A stretch of 64,000 nt of DNA from Apostichopus japonicus (GCF_037975245.1 NC_092574.1:18326713-18390712); one strand, 5' to 3'; positions 1-11,646 are shown, counted from the stretch's first letter. Notes: generated from the sequence alone by a model not told the origin. Made by a program: numbers and translations.

Positions 1-3000
1 AAGTCTGTTCTTCGGTTAATTCAATTGCATTCACCTTTGGAACATAATGTTGTTGCTCAGTAAAATATTACTGCAAATGGAACAAGTTAACACAAAACAA
101 GTCCTGTAAATAACTATTTGGTTCCTTCAAACATTCTTAGAAACAAACTGACTGTATCATTTCTATTGCCCCTTGTGAGCTGAGACATCTGGACATACAT
201 AAAAGACATATTCTCAACTTAAGTTGAAATATTAGCACAGTACTGTGTTCCTTTAAAATATGGAAAGAAATAAATCAAATTTTTTACTTATAGAAAATAA
301 AGCAATCGGTGCATGAATTGGATTCCCCTGAAAAACTGATACATTTTAGATGTCCCAAAAAGACAAATTCATTCCCAATTGGTCAAATACGAGGTGTGAG
401 CCGTAAAATATGGAATAAATCAACATTCTATTTGATATACAGACAACAACATTGTATAAAAATTGTTAATTTAATAGCAACTGCTTGTATTTAGTCAAAC
501 CTTTTACCAAATCTACCAACGTATATTACCAAATATAAAATTGCAATATTGCTCAATCTCAGATGTCCTAGCTCTAAGAGTTTATACTGAGTGAGAGTTT
601 AATAAGAGCAAGAGATACAGATAAGTTTATTAGACTCTCAAATAGTAATCTTTCCAGACACATTTTTGGATCAGCGTTCACTGCACGCAAAAAGATAAGT
701 GAAAATTCAAACTTTTTTGCATCTTTCTTTTCTTGAAATGAAGACTCAATCAGTCACTTTAACAAGCTACATTCTTAAGGGATTCTGGTGTTGATCAACA
801 TTCAAAATCATAGCATATAATGAAAGCATTAAATGACATCATGAATATTAAAATCATAGCATGAAATCATAGCATAAACTGACAGAATGAATATTAAAAT
901 CATTATACTAAATCATAGTATTTAATGATAGCATAAAATGAAAGTATGAGTTGATAGTGTTAAATGTCACTGATTTATAAAAGAGACAAAAGTAAACTTG
1001 CCCACACTTTAATATTGATAGTGAGTTATACTTTGTTAATATGAACAATTCGATCTGGCCGAACGACAGAATCTCTGTTAAGAACACCGGGCACTCTATT
1101 AACATGTATTGTTGGAAAAGCCAAAAGCCTAAACCGTTGGCATAAAGGAAACCAAGTTTAACATTTCCACTAGTCAAATTATTGCCTTTTCTTATCCTAC
1201 TGTTGAGTTCTACTTTTTCCTGGGTGGCAGAATCAATGCGATGGTTACAAACATGTTTGTATGAGTACCCGTGCAATTTTACTGGTTGTCGATATGATTG
1301 CTATTCGCAACGCGGCAAATTTCGAGAGCCACTCCAGGAAGATGATATCATTTCAGTCCGTACTTGAAAAATTTCTGCCGCTGTGAAATCAAACCCAGAC
1401 CTCTTCCGGTTGACGCAAACATCCCTGTCCGAGAAAGCGGCTAGTCGAGGGCTTAATAACTGGGATAACAGAAAATATCACAATTTGGACAAACTTTTAG
1501 GATAGTCAAAAGAAATTCAATTTACACTCTCGGGATGCTTGACCTCCTCTCCGAATCTGTAACGACGTCTGCGAGATTACGAAGATCAACGGAACGAATG
1601 GCACCAGAGGGTCGTTATACCCCATCTAAGATCTCGGCCTAAATTGTGCCATTCGCTCTGTGAGACAATATATCACGTTAATCGCATTTTGTTTTTACAA
1701 AAATGAGGAACTGGCCCAGTTTTACTTTTAAGCGACGAGATTTCATCGTCTAAGAGAGCAAAGCATAATTTTTGCGCCGTTGCACACCGATTGGGTTGTA
1801 TTGAATGAATTTGGCAATCCTTTTTAACACAGTATGCAAGTTACTGTGGACACTGCAGACTTGTACAGTAGAAGGATAACAACAGTGTGAGTATGTATTT
1901 AGAATTCTCCCTTTGGTATGATCGAGTGTGAACATGAGCAGTTACATAACATTGAACTAGAATGTGATAGCATCTTGTTACATTTCCAGTACAAGTAACG
2001 ATTATCACTGGCAGATCCAGGATTCGAGAATTGAGGTGGTGTGACCCGAGATAATTTCATCCCCTTACCCTTAAATCACTCCCATGGGCCATTAATTTGA
2101 CACCCCCCCCCCACAGGAATGTAAAAAGGCAAGCCAATTTCAGAGTATGGTTTCTTAAACTATCACAGCTGGAGACATGTCTCATGTTTTCTGTCAGTAG
2201 TCAATTTTCTGAATGTCTTTGGGAAGGTAAGTTATAAATAACCAAGTTGGCATTTTTAGAAGTTTTATTAAATGTAAAACTCACAGTTTAATTGACCTTT
2301 GTCAAATATGTCAAGGATACTTACATTCAAGTACTTCTGATAAGCTTTAAAAAGATATTACTATTATGCTGTATAAATGTATTGTTGAACAGCTCCCTCT
2401 ATACTCGACAAGATAAATTACATATGCCAAATAAAATTAATTACTTATGAAAGTAAATCAATGGTTTACTATGACCTTAATTGACCTCTTCAATTTTTGT
2501 ATGTTTCTCCCAACAGCCCACTGGGGCCAATTTACATTTCTTGGAAAACTAAATTTGGGTATGATTAAGAAGAAGCTGTTTTATACACAATACTGGGCTA
2601 ATGAAAACAAATAAGACATTTTTTTTAATCAATGGTAGGTTTGCTACCACACAGAGTTCTGAGTTTTCCAAAAAGCTCAAGGACATGCCTGGACCAAGTG
2701 GTGATTTATGCACACAAGAGGACGCCATGTAAACACAAACTGCTGAACAATTTTCTTTATCTACAAACTTTTCTTTCAAATCGCATAAATAGCTGAGCAT
2801 TCTCATAGAATAGTTTTGCTATGATGGCAGAATGTCATGTTTCGTCTAGCTTGACAAGAATGTAATATTTGTTTTCAACAGAGAGCTGTGTTTGTGTGTG
2901 TGGGAGGGGGAGGGGGAGGGGAGGGGATTGGAGGAGGAATGTCTATTGAATGCAAGCATAACAGCAAACCACAATGAAAATATTGAGAATTCAATGAGCT

Positions 3001-3527
3001 ATGTAGATTGGTGGCTACAACTATTGACTGTCACAGCATTTGTTTTGAACAACAGTGTTTTTATGAAACAAACAAGGAATCATTAAACCAATAAAAAAAA
3101 CTGAGAAACTTCTAAGCAAATGATAAAGGTGCATGCACATCAAACCACAGGCAAACTTACAGAAAGTGATACAAATCGATACCATTCTAAAATATAAAAT
3201 AATCAAAAGGATCATTAGGAAATCTTTAACTTATATCTATGATTACTTTGTTGTTGATTATAATAGGTGCCTCAGGCCTGCCCCCTCCTCATCGAATGCC
3301 CCCTGAAAAATATGACACATTGTCCCGATACCACCAGTGGACTCATCCTTTGAACACAATAGAAATGATCAATCTTTTAGTACATACATAGTATCGAGTA
3401 TTTGCAATGTAAACTGTTTAATAAGCTTATGTTTGGTACTCACTGACACAATACAGAAGTTTTTACAGGAAACCGTACAAAGGCCCCCCCCCTTCCGTAT
3501 AATATAGATGGACATCTCATAACTTAC
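1..3527 (-). other. Presumed TBC1D19 intron, no exon seen
   Basis: No downstream TBC1D19 exon could be recognised, so this is probably part of a large intron (inference from exon order). Most is AT-rich. A CpG-rich block at about 1265-1680 stands out in base composition but has no sustained open frame. Near 2010 there is CACTGGCAGATCCAGGAT, resembling the end of the hAT-like family described at 12.7 kb, followed by a C run at 2102-2112. Short open frames here have no splice context or recognisable content. Confidence 0.6.
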
Positions 3528-3605
3528 CGTACATTGCGAACCCATGAAATGGAATGATCCCGTTGGGAGGGTACACGACTGCATAATCGCTGACACCGAG
3601 CATTC
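3528..3605 (-). CDS. TBC1D19: TBC1D19 internal exon, TBC domain motif B region
   Basis: 78-bp exon on the minus strand, with acceptor TTCTTCCCAG before 3605 and strong donor ACG then GTAAGT after 3528. It accepts the one-base overhang of the previous exon and leaves a one-base overhang itself. It encodes GMLGVSDYAVVYPPNGIIPF followed by HGFAMY. In vertebrate TBC1D19 the corresponding stretch reads very similarly and continues with a valine, which fits the leftover G. The PFHGF segment sits where active TBC proteins carry the YxQG glutamine finger, with histidine in place of glutamine. The continuation (second half of the TBC domain and C-terminus) is not visible in 1-3527 and must lie beyond the left edge. 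Confidence 0.9.
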
Positions 3606-4335
3606 CTGGGAAGAAACACAAACCCATAAAAAGCACTATCATCACTTGAACCATTAGAGAGTTAATAAACTTCAGGGTGTTTTTCCTTTTTTTTCTTTAC
3701 GGAAACAATCAACCCTGATTAGCCCCTTCTCTTTCAAATATATATAAGGATGACCATGAAGACGCAGACTGTGCCTTTCAATTTTAAAATTAATAAATAA
3801 TAATCAGGAGGTATGGTGACTCGATCGTCGGAAAATGTATCAAAAAGGGATCATTTTGTTATTCTTCCATTTTATACATTAATAAACGAGAGAAAAACAA
3901 TCATGGCTTAACCTGTAAAGTCAACATGAAATTGTCTAAACTTCAGCTTTGCTGTGCTGCCTGTAAAATAGTTGGATGATATTTTTTCACAAAAGTCCAA
4001 ACAAAAACACCGAGGCTACCTCCGTTCCCAAATGATTTCTTCGTGATAAATATTCTTGCTAAAGATGAGAGAGACTCTCTCTCTCGTAGAAGGTCATAAG
4101 AGGCTGCGATGAGTCGTTAAGTCTCTGAGCGTCTTCGCCTCCCTCACCGGAGAGCCCTTCAGCCATTTATTGAAAAGGTATTAAGAGCTGTAGGGACAAG
4201 CCACCTTTTAAGAAGGTAAAACATCTTAAACGTTGTTGAGGCCAGGTAGTCTGTTGTCTACAAGATGCACAAATGGACAAACACACAAACACACACACAC
4301 AGAACAGACAAAAACAGGTATAACTATTACTATAC
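3606..4335 (-). other. TBC1D19 intron
   Basis: 730-bp intron between the two recognised exons, with GTATAG at its 5' end (4335) and a pyrimidine-rich CTTCCCAG at its 3' end (3606). It contains a short CT-rich stretch near 4070 and a CA-rich microsatellite near 4283-4304. Nothing else was seen. Confidence 0.85.
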
Positions 4336-4483
4336 CTCTGATATAGGACTTGGGAGGTGTTGCCGAACTTTGAGCAAAATGCTTCAAGACTGTGGTGTCC
4401 CTTGAGAATAGTAGAAGAACCTGGTGGATGAAATCCTCAAAAACAAAATACTGGTCATCATTGGTTGCAGTCAACTTGACATC
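4336..4483 (-). CDS. TBC1D19: TBC1D19 internal exon, TBC domain motif A region
   Basis: 148-bp exon on the minus strand, with acceptor CCGTCAG before 4483 and donor GAG then GTATAG after 4336. It starts in phase 0 and ends after one base of a codon. It encodes 49 residues running from DVKLTATNDDQYFVFEDF to SATPPKSYIR, with a middle LFSRDTTVLKHF segment. These blocks are what I expect of TBC1D19. Joined to the upstream exon, it makes LIYKDVKLTA across the junction. This is the place of the IxxDxxR arginine-finger motif of active TBC proteins, and here the arginine position holds leucine. A CA-rich microsatellite lies just downstream in the intron at about 4283-4304. Confidence 0.92.
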
Positions 4484-5291
4484 CTGACGGGAGGAGGAGG
4501 AGAGAAAAAGGTGTTTCCAAAAAGTGCATGCTGGGAATGAAACTAATTTGACATTCACTTCATATCTGTGAAAAATTTTATCAATTAATATGACATTGTC
4601 ATCATTTCAAGGGATGTCCTCGATCCCCCACCCCACCCACCACCAGCCCCCCCCCCCAAATGCTTTCATGTCTGTCTGGACTGAAAAAGTCAAAGGTTTA
4701 ATCTCAAGTTGGTTTTCCAAATATTATAATGCATGCCTGTAATGGCTAAAAGAGAGACGTCTAGGTTTCAACCTATACACGCTTTAAACATATTTCTGGT
4801 TTGTAGTACTCGCCACAGACAGGAAGTAGTGAAAGAGATAGTAATTCATGTTGAGAAATGAGAAAGTGAGATATTTTTCAATGAAAGCTCTGCCCTTGGT
4901 TAAAATGAAATGGATGGCAAGTCACAACTTAAGCTGTCTTGGTCTTACAATAAAGAGGGAGAGCCAGTTTGTTTAACGACTATGTTGAGCCAGCTGAGAT
5001 GATACAACTATTTGTGAAACATGTTGAGAATGAAAGATAATAGGAGAAAGCCAACAGATTTAGAGATTCCTTACCAAGTTTGATATAAGATCATTTAATG
5101 TTAAAGCCTGCATGCATACAATATGTTCAAGTTTGGACCTTAAGTGACCTTTGACATCTAACGATAGAGTTCTGCTACTCACTAATGAGACTCTACATTT
5201 AGTATGAAATTTCAAATATACTGTACCACCTCTTGTCAGAATTTGACCTCTGGAGAACTTAAATGATTTTGACCTCCATAAAAAGCAATCA

Positions 5292-5369
5292 TTTTCTTGA
5301 ACTAATTAAGGTTTCTTGAACTAAATAAGGTTTCTTGAACTAAATAAGGTTTCTTGAACTAATTAAGGT
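5292..5369. repeat. Short tandem repeat, about 20 bp x 4
   Basis: Four copies of TTTCTTGAACTAATTAAGG, or the variant with AAATAAGG, lie head to tail. Two inner copies share the A variant and the two outer copies share the T variant. It lies inside the 4.5-7.5 kb TBC1D19 intron. Confidence 0.95.
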
Positions 5370-6502
5370 ATAACTGTTCCATAGGCTACCTATGAACTTC
5401 ATCCAACCTTTTCTTTCAGATGCATATTGTTTATTAGCCTGTATTGTAATTACTAGTCTTCAGCACCTTGACCTCAGTTGACCTATACAAAATTCAGTGC
5501 GCCCAATGGGTGCTCACTAAATGGCACCCGCACCTAATTATGAAGGTCATCCAAAGATTTAATTTTGAACTTTTTGAGTTTCCAAGTTCTTTTTGCAAGT
5601 TTTTATACAACTTGACCACAGGTGACCTTGAATGACATTTGAACTCTACATGAAAACAAAAGGTTTCTTTAACTCAGTAAGGATGGATCAACATTTGAAG
5701 TATGAAGATAATGCAATCTATTGTTTTGGAGCATAATAGTCTTAACTAGATATCAGACTCTTGACCTCATATGACTTTTTGGCTCTACCAAAACAAAACT
5801 GGTTCTTGTACTCACTGATGTGGATCCACATGCTAATTAAAGTATGAAATTCATCCACCGTTTACTTTTTTAGCTTGAAATAGCTTAGTACTATTAGGTA
5901 TTAACCATGCAGCTGCCCTCTTCATCCCCTCCCCCTCCCAGCTCTCCCCCTCCCCTCTCCCCCCCCAGTCCTGCCATCATCCACATTCTCTATCATGTTG
6001 AAACAGGGTAGATACATTCTGTGGCTAAATTAATCCCACTTTTTTTCCAATTCTCACCCATCTATGAACTTGATTTAATCAAGAAATGCATTCAAAACAG
6101 CGAGCATTGTCACAGAAGAAAAGAGTGCAACTTTGTCCATCAATCTCCCTGTCACTCATCTTACAGAAACAGTAGCTGCTAGGAGTGTTTCTTTCCAATT
6201 TACAAATGTTTTTCTGGAATCTTGGCAAAGGTCTGCATATATCTGTGCAAAATGAAACCATCTAATCACACCACCCCAACAAGAGGGAAGAGTACTGTCA
6301 TCAAAACAGGCTAAAGATAGTATTTCAGCCCATTTACCCTTATGCATAAACGGAAAAGCATTCATAAACTATATCATTAAAGGAGAAGCGTATATATACC
6401 TTACTATCTTCCGTAGCCTAGCAGTATGCACTCATGATGCACAACCTAAATCCATGCATAAAGCAGTGTTAGCTCAGTGTTAGCTCAGCTCAGTAGCTCA
6501 GA

Positions 6503-6745
6503 GGAGTGTTAGCTCAGTGGTTAACGCCGGTGCCTTTCAATCATAAGGTCCCCGGTTCGAGACACTCCCAGATTAATGTATGTCGTCCAGTTACAGAGTT
6601 GTTGACAATTAACAATTCATAATCATGGACGTTAAATATGAATGTAAGAGACTGACTTCGGTCAGCTTGCGGCTTTGATAAGCCAATGAGGCTTCTTCGC
6701 GAGTTCCTGCTTGCAAGCGGATCTAAAATAGATACATACATACAA
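6503..6745 (+). mobile_element. tRNA-derived SINE, copy 1
   Basis: The head GGAGTGTTAGCTCAGTGG contains a pol III A-box-like TAGCTCAGTGG, followed by a B-box-like GGTTCGAGAC at about 6554-6563. The body (about 6575-6728) is shared with copies at 8.9 and 53.7 kb. The tail is a short (ATAC)n run. The body contains CTGAC-TTCG-GTCAG, a perfect hairpin with a UUCG loop when transcribed, plus further short stems around AAGCC/GGCTT and GCTTGCAAGC. Length (about 243 bp), tRNA-like head, unrelated body and simple-repeat tail are those of a SINE. Upstream at 6465-6500 there are several extra partial copies of the A-box motif. Confidence 0.93.
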
Positions 6746-7547
6746 GCAACTACTGTACCAGTGATCCAGTTAGGAGAATCTCAATGCTTCTTAATGTGAC
6801 TAATATTGACAACATCATAACAAGATTGAAATAATCCAGTCAAAGATGGATTCGTCACAGGACCAATAGTGATTTTGGATTTGTTTTAATGCTATATTAA
6901 TTGTTGCATTTGTCTCATTAGGCTCTAGTAATGAGGTGTTATAGTCTTCAATTAGCAGCTGTTGAAACCTTTCTCTGGCATATATAACTTAATGATACTT
7001 GCCAGCTATTGTATTCATTATCGGTGTGTTTGAAACTACACAATAAAAATATGGAAATATTAAAGTAATGCAAAACAGATCCTTGTTGCACTACGAGTTG
7101 AATTGACATTTATATTACACACTGACGAAATGGCTGCATGCCACAGATTGATATAAAACTTTGAAAACATTGGTGCAGAACCATCTCTCAAACAAAAGCA
7201 AATTTAATCCTTAACTAATTGGGGTGGGGGATGGGGGGGGTGGGGAGTTGTTCAACACAATCGTTCCGGTTCCAAATCACAAAAGATAAGATCCACGGTT
7301 TGGCTTGACCCACCCCTTTAAAGGAACCTCTTAATCAGTGAACCCAAGCGATGCTGAAAAATTGATCAATGTTCTGAAGTTGCCCCCTCGACAGGACTGA
7401 CCTACATTTCAGGGAAGCAAGGATCACCTGAGATCAAACATTTCATGTTTTGATGTAAAAAAAACAAAAAAAAAGACAATCCTGTCAAAAACATGGAGGC
7501 ATTTATTAGCGAGAAAGAGTTCAGCAAACATTGGAAAAGAATTTTAC

Positions 7548-7622
7548 CTTATAGATCAGCTTATCCACCAAGAGGTCGTGCTTGAAGACATAGTTCTTTA
7601 ACTGTTCGTAGATTAGTTTGTC
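7548..7622 (-). CDS. TBC1D19: TBC1D19 internal exon, start of TBC domain
   Basis: 75-bp exon read right to left. The acceptor (TTTTGCAG before 7622) and the donor (AAG then GTAAAA after 7548) fit the consensus, and both ends are phase 0. It encodes 25 residues, beginning DKLIYEQLKNYVF and ending HDLLVDKLIYK. From memory of the family, this matches the segment just before the first conserved TBC block in TBC1D19 of vertebrates. TBC proteins are usually GTPase-activating proteins for Rab GTPases on membranes; the target of TBC1D19 is poorly known. The preceding exon should encode the rest of the N-terminal half, but I did not find it between here and the right end. Recognition is by eye, without a database search. 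Confidence 0.86.
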
Positions 7623-8942
7623 CTGCAAAAGATCGCCAAAGGGGAGGAAGAAGGAAAACACAGTAAGTTATTGACCACAAACTCTCCTTTATTATTTAGC
7701 TATGCACTTTGGTTCATTAACAAACATGCATTACTCAGTAATCTTATATATTGGCATTTTGTACGGATTTGAAAGGTCAACCTCATTGCTCCCAAATGTC
7801 AGATAATCTTGGTCACCGCCATTTCCAACTTAAATAAAAACGTGCTTCCGCCACCCTCTTTTTCTCCTTACTGAGAAATTTTCACTGTCTATTAATAGAA
7901 TCTTCAGGGAAGTTATTTTTGACAACCTTTAAGCAATTTTACCTTTTAAATTTTTTTTTTTTTTAATATAGCAGGCTAACATTTGGTACCACCACTGATG
8001 ACCTTTCAATATTGATTCACCAGATTTTATTAACATTTCAAACTTAAGAATTTGATTCATACTGATAATCTTCAATTCTTGAAATACAATATTCATGAAA
8101 ATGATTTCTGCCATACAATAGAAGGAAATGAATCATACATCATTACATTTGACACAGCAATTTATGAAATTGAAAAGGTCTGAAATATGAAATTACCCAC
8201 CTTCCACCCCACACCAACCACCCCTCCCCCGCAACTCCCCCACTTCCAAAAAAATTTATGCTCTATTGGTCATGTCATCACATGAAGAATTTACTACCCA
8301 AAATAATCCTGCAGATGTTTCTGACCAGTCAGTGACGCAAGTGACGCGTGCTACATAAGGTAAATATACACAATTATTTTCAACTTGACTAAAAGCAATC
8401 GGTCTTTAATAGGTCCCATAAATACATGCACAACTACCGTTTTAGCTCTTGCCTTTGAGTCTGGCATCATTGGAAGAGATATATGGTTAAGACAATTATC
8501 CCTTAATCGGTTTTTGGGAAAACATCAGTGATTTATTAATGCCATAAGTTAATTGCAGCCATGCTAAATCATATTATAATAGCTACTGGTTTTCTCATCA
8601 AGCTCTTAAATCTTGCTGAAGATCAGAGGCCTTAATTGTGTGAGCATGCTTAGAATTTCAAATTTTTTAAGCCATTTGCTAAAAAATGCCAGTGAATAAA
8701 AAAAATATTCTAATGTTAATGGTATGATGATAACATTTGTTTGTTATATCACATAAAGGCAACCAATTTCATCAAGAAACTCACTATAATTATTTAAACT
8801 GTCATATTCTGCCCTTCCATGCACGGCTAAATAAACACGTTTAATAATTGATTGCGTTGAGGAATCTGGAAAGCTGGTCTGTGGGACTTTATATGCATAC
8901 CAGAATTACACCACCACATTAATTAACATATTAACACAATAT
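7623..8942. other. Non-coding, AT-rich, probably TBC1D19 intron
   Basis: No exon recognised. Contains a T-rich run near 7950-7965, a C-rich tract near 8195-8245, and at about 7775-7806 a fragment (GGTCAACCTCATTGCTCCC then TTGGTCACC) of a dispersed family also present at 11.6 and 42.75 kb. If TBC1D19 continues upstream, this is its intron. Confidence 0.6.
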
Positions 8943-9173
8943 AGCTCAGTGGTTAACGCCGGTGCCTTCCAATCATAAGGTCCCCGGTTCGAGTCACTCC
9001 AAGATTAATGTATGTCGTCCAGTTACAGAGTTGTTGACAATTGACAATTCATAATCATGGACGTTAAATATGAATGTAAGAGACTGACTTTGGTCAGCTT
9101 GCGGCTTTGATATGCCAATGGGAATTCTCGCGAGTTCCTGCTTACAGAAGGATCTAAGAAATACATACATATT
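8943..9173 (+). mobile_element. tRNA-derived SINE, copy 2 (5' truncated)
   Basis: Same element as the copy at 6.5 kb, beginning within the A box at TAGCTCAGTGG, so the first eight or so bases of the head are missing. The B-box region GGTTCGAGTCACTCC is intact. The body hairpin reads CTGAC-TTTG-GTCAG: the loop differs from the other two copies while both stem arms are kept. The 3' end is a short ATAC tail. Confidence 0.92.
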
Positions 9174-11330
9174 ATACAACAAAACAAATAAATAATTTCC
9201 GAAGCTCTCTCGTTTACTTGTATTTCATATTCTAGAAAGTCACCGTTGTAAACTGATGAAGATTCTGAAGCAAATGAAGGGAAGAAAACTTTCTGAACGA
9301 GAAACATGGACATGTTCGAGTGTATAGTCGAGCAGTGTGCATATATACTGCTTGGTAGAAAAGTTACTCAAAGACAAATTCGATTTCGTAGAAATCTTCC
9401 CACCTGCCAAGAAACCGTATCCGAGCTGAGGGCCGGAGTGTATCGTTTTTAGCATTTTATAATGAGTCAGAGTAGCAATATACCTGTAGGACTCCAGGGA
9501 ATTAACTGCAGTCAAGTGGTAAACCGTTGGATGGTTCAGGCGGTTACAAGTGCTTGCATCCAACATATCTTATAACCTTCCAACGGACAGTTCCTCATCC
9601 TTGATGAGAAACCAGAGAATGCCGCATCATCTCAGCATTTGAACTAAAGTTTCAAACCGGTATGGTATCACCCGTCATCGATGCCAAAATGATACAGGCA
9701 GGACTAATTCTCGCAAATTTGTAAATATTTGTAACTTTGCACGTGTGGTTTCATACCTTAGCTTTGATAGAACTGTCGATAAGTCTCGGATTTAAATCTC
9801 CAGAAATCGTTGCTCGTGACATCACACCCTGATTATATTTACGCTTCCTATCACGCTGAATTGTTATGTTAAAGTTTTAATTTAAAACTTGGGAAAGTTA
9901 ATACAATCCTGTGGCCAAATTATGTTTCTGGCAATTTGTCAAACTTGAGTGGCAGAAACATGACACTAGCCTGCACGCCCAAGAGAACCAGGTAAGGATA
10001 TGAGGAAATATTTCAAAAGATGATTGAAGAAATTGGAGAGATATGAAAGAAATTAGGAAGTGGCATAAGTATGTTGAGAACTTCAAGACAGGAAGCTTAA
10101 GTTCTGTCAAAAATTTTCAATCAAAGCATAAAATTTTGCAGCAGCCATGTATAGGATATTCACAGGTATTACTTACTCCCGCAAATCCCTTTATCTCCGT
10201 AAAGGGATTTTCAAAGTTCAGGAAAGGATATATGAATGTTGCTCAACTCTAAGCACATTGGAACTGACCAAACCCTAAGGGGGGGGGGAATACTTGCAAT
10301 AGCCCTACACATCATTAAGAAGAGGGGGGAAGATGGGGATGGGGAGAGGGGCAAGTAGGGGCAGATACAAGGAGAGGAAGAGGGGATTACCAGATACCCT
10401 CCTTTAGTAAATACAAACAACTGAAACATTTTTTTTTGATAGAATTAGCTGATCATAAATAATACTCTCTCTCTCACTTTATCAGATATTCAAAAATGTC
10501 TTTTTACACCCGAAGGCTCAATTACAGAACATGCTGATCACACGACTAGATCGAACCTCTTCGGTCATGTTCTAATTCCAATTGCTACCAAGTCCACCTT
10601 TATCAAAAATTGTGTGGCTTTCAACCTGCAAGTTTATCTGTTAGTTCAGAAGCTTGTCCATTCGTAAATAGTGGAGCTGTGATATTGACTGCCAATTGAA
10701 CAACGAAACGTCACCAGTACCCACGAATATGGGATGAACTTCCCCAATTGGACGGAGTCCCAGTTTTAAGGATAGAATTATTCTTACTGGGGAAAATGTT
10801 ATCATATTCCACTGCTGTGAGTTTTAATTCCATCAGGACAGGCTTTTTCATCCTGGAAAATAATGTAATATATTCTCCCATTTTCTCAAAATTTTTCTTT
10901 TCTGGAAAGGGAGTCGATGTCTTGATATATATCGCAAAGTGCATTATAGCATGATCTGTCGCATATTACCCGGTCATGTCCATTATTTCTTTTCAGTCCT
11001 AAATTTAAAATTTCTAGTTTTTTTCAATTTGGCAGATGGAATAAAATCTCGACGCACCTCAGCACATTCTTCAGGTTAAGTCCGGGGGGATTTTATCCAT
11101 CTCTACAGCTAATTGATTGGCTAATCTAGCGTCCACGGCGGTATATGCCTGATTTGTGTGTCCACATCTGTCTGCATGGCACTACAACGAGTTAAGAGGA
11201 GTTCCTGATCAATTTGTCTCACCGTTGACAATTAATTACTTCACACCTCCAGTCGAAGGAAAAAAACAAAATTGTTTGGATGGATCGAGGCATTGGATAT
11301 ATACCTACCTCATGAACTTGAAAGCAGAAG
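9174..11330. other. Non-coding stretch with a higher-GC block
   Basis: About 9240-9800 is richer in GC and CpG than its surroundings and has a 108-codon open frame on the minus strand (9240-9566). I recognise nothing in that frame and see no convincing splice sites, so I do not call a gene. A G-rich segment at about 10277-10385 is low complexity. The rest is AT-rich. An inverted CCAAT box (ATTGG) lies at 11116-11120, probably too far from the promoter candidate at 11.3 kb to matter. Confidence 0.5.
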
Positions 11331-11338
11331 TATAAAAA
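11331..11338 (+). promoter_or_regulatory. Candidate TATA box
   Basis: TATAAAAA, about 25-35 bp before the start of a CpG-richer, purine-rich block that ends in a splice donor. The spacing suits a pol II start near 11355-11365. TATA-like strings are common by chance in AT-rich DNA. The support is the change of composition just downstream. Confidence 0.35.
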
Positions 11339-11359
11339 TTCATTCGCATTTAGGGAAGT

Positions 11360-11549
11360 CTATCGGAGTGAGAGACGAGAGATTGCGGGGATATTCAGAC
11401 GGACGGAACTTGGATTTTTGAGAGAGACGGTTGATTGCCTGGGAGGACGGACTTACGGGCGCAACTTTTAGAGATTAGCGCATCGATGCGGACGGAGTTA
11501 TACGCTGAGTGAAGAGGGAAGTGTAGAGGCCCGATGGTTCAGGTCTCAT
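11360..11549 (+). other. Candidate untranslated first exon
   Basis: A roughly 190-bp block of GC- and CpG-richer, GGA/GAG-rich sequence starts about 30 bp after a TATA box and ends at GTCTCAT followed by GTAAGAG, a good splice donor at 11550. No sustained frame is present in it, so if real it is a 5' leader exon of a plus-strand gene. That gene would run opposite to TBC1D19. I find no matching coding exon downstream. The start position is an estimate. Confidence 0.35.
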
Positions 11550-11616
11550 GTAAGAGTACAGTACATACAAAATTTATCTTGACAAATTCCTTAAATCTCC
11601 CAAGAAAGACTGCAGT

Positions 11617-11646
11617 TATCAGTGTTGCTCCCAAATATGCTAGAAA
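11617..11646 (+). repeat. Dispersed repeat fragment (TGCTCCCAAATATG family)
   Basis: CAGTTAT then, after six bases, TTGCTCCCAAATATGCTAGA. The 22-bp core recurs exactly at 42759-42780, and a diverged relative lies at about 7775-7806. The true ends of the repeat are not visible. Confidence 0.7.

Larger units (their letters stand above)
4484..7547 (-). other. TBC1D19 intron with repeats
   Basis: 3,064-bp intron between recognised exons. It holds a C run at 4647-4657, a four-copy 19-20 bp tandem repeat at 5292-5369, a C-rich segment at about 5925-5965, a full-length SINE at 6503-6745 and a G-rich tract at about 7210-7245. Open frames inside are repeat shadows or chance. Confidence 0.85.

Noticed and set aside
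6503-6575. Functional tRNA gene
   Set aside because: Has A and B boxes, but the anticodon arm does not form a normal 7-base loop and the same head is joined to the same SINE body three times.
6541-6741. Minus-strand frames inside the SINE copies (also 8994-9182 and 53749-53934)
   Set aside because: Similar peptides arise only because the SINE copies are similar; they are antisense shadows of a non-coding element.
9240-9566. 108-codon minus-strand frame
   Set aside because: Longest type of frame here, but no recognisable domain or splice sites, and no frame preference; likely chance in a GC-richer block.
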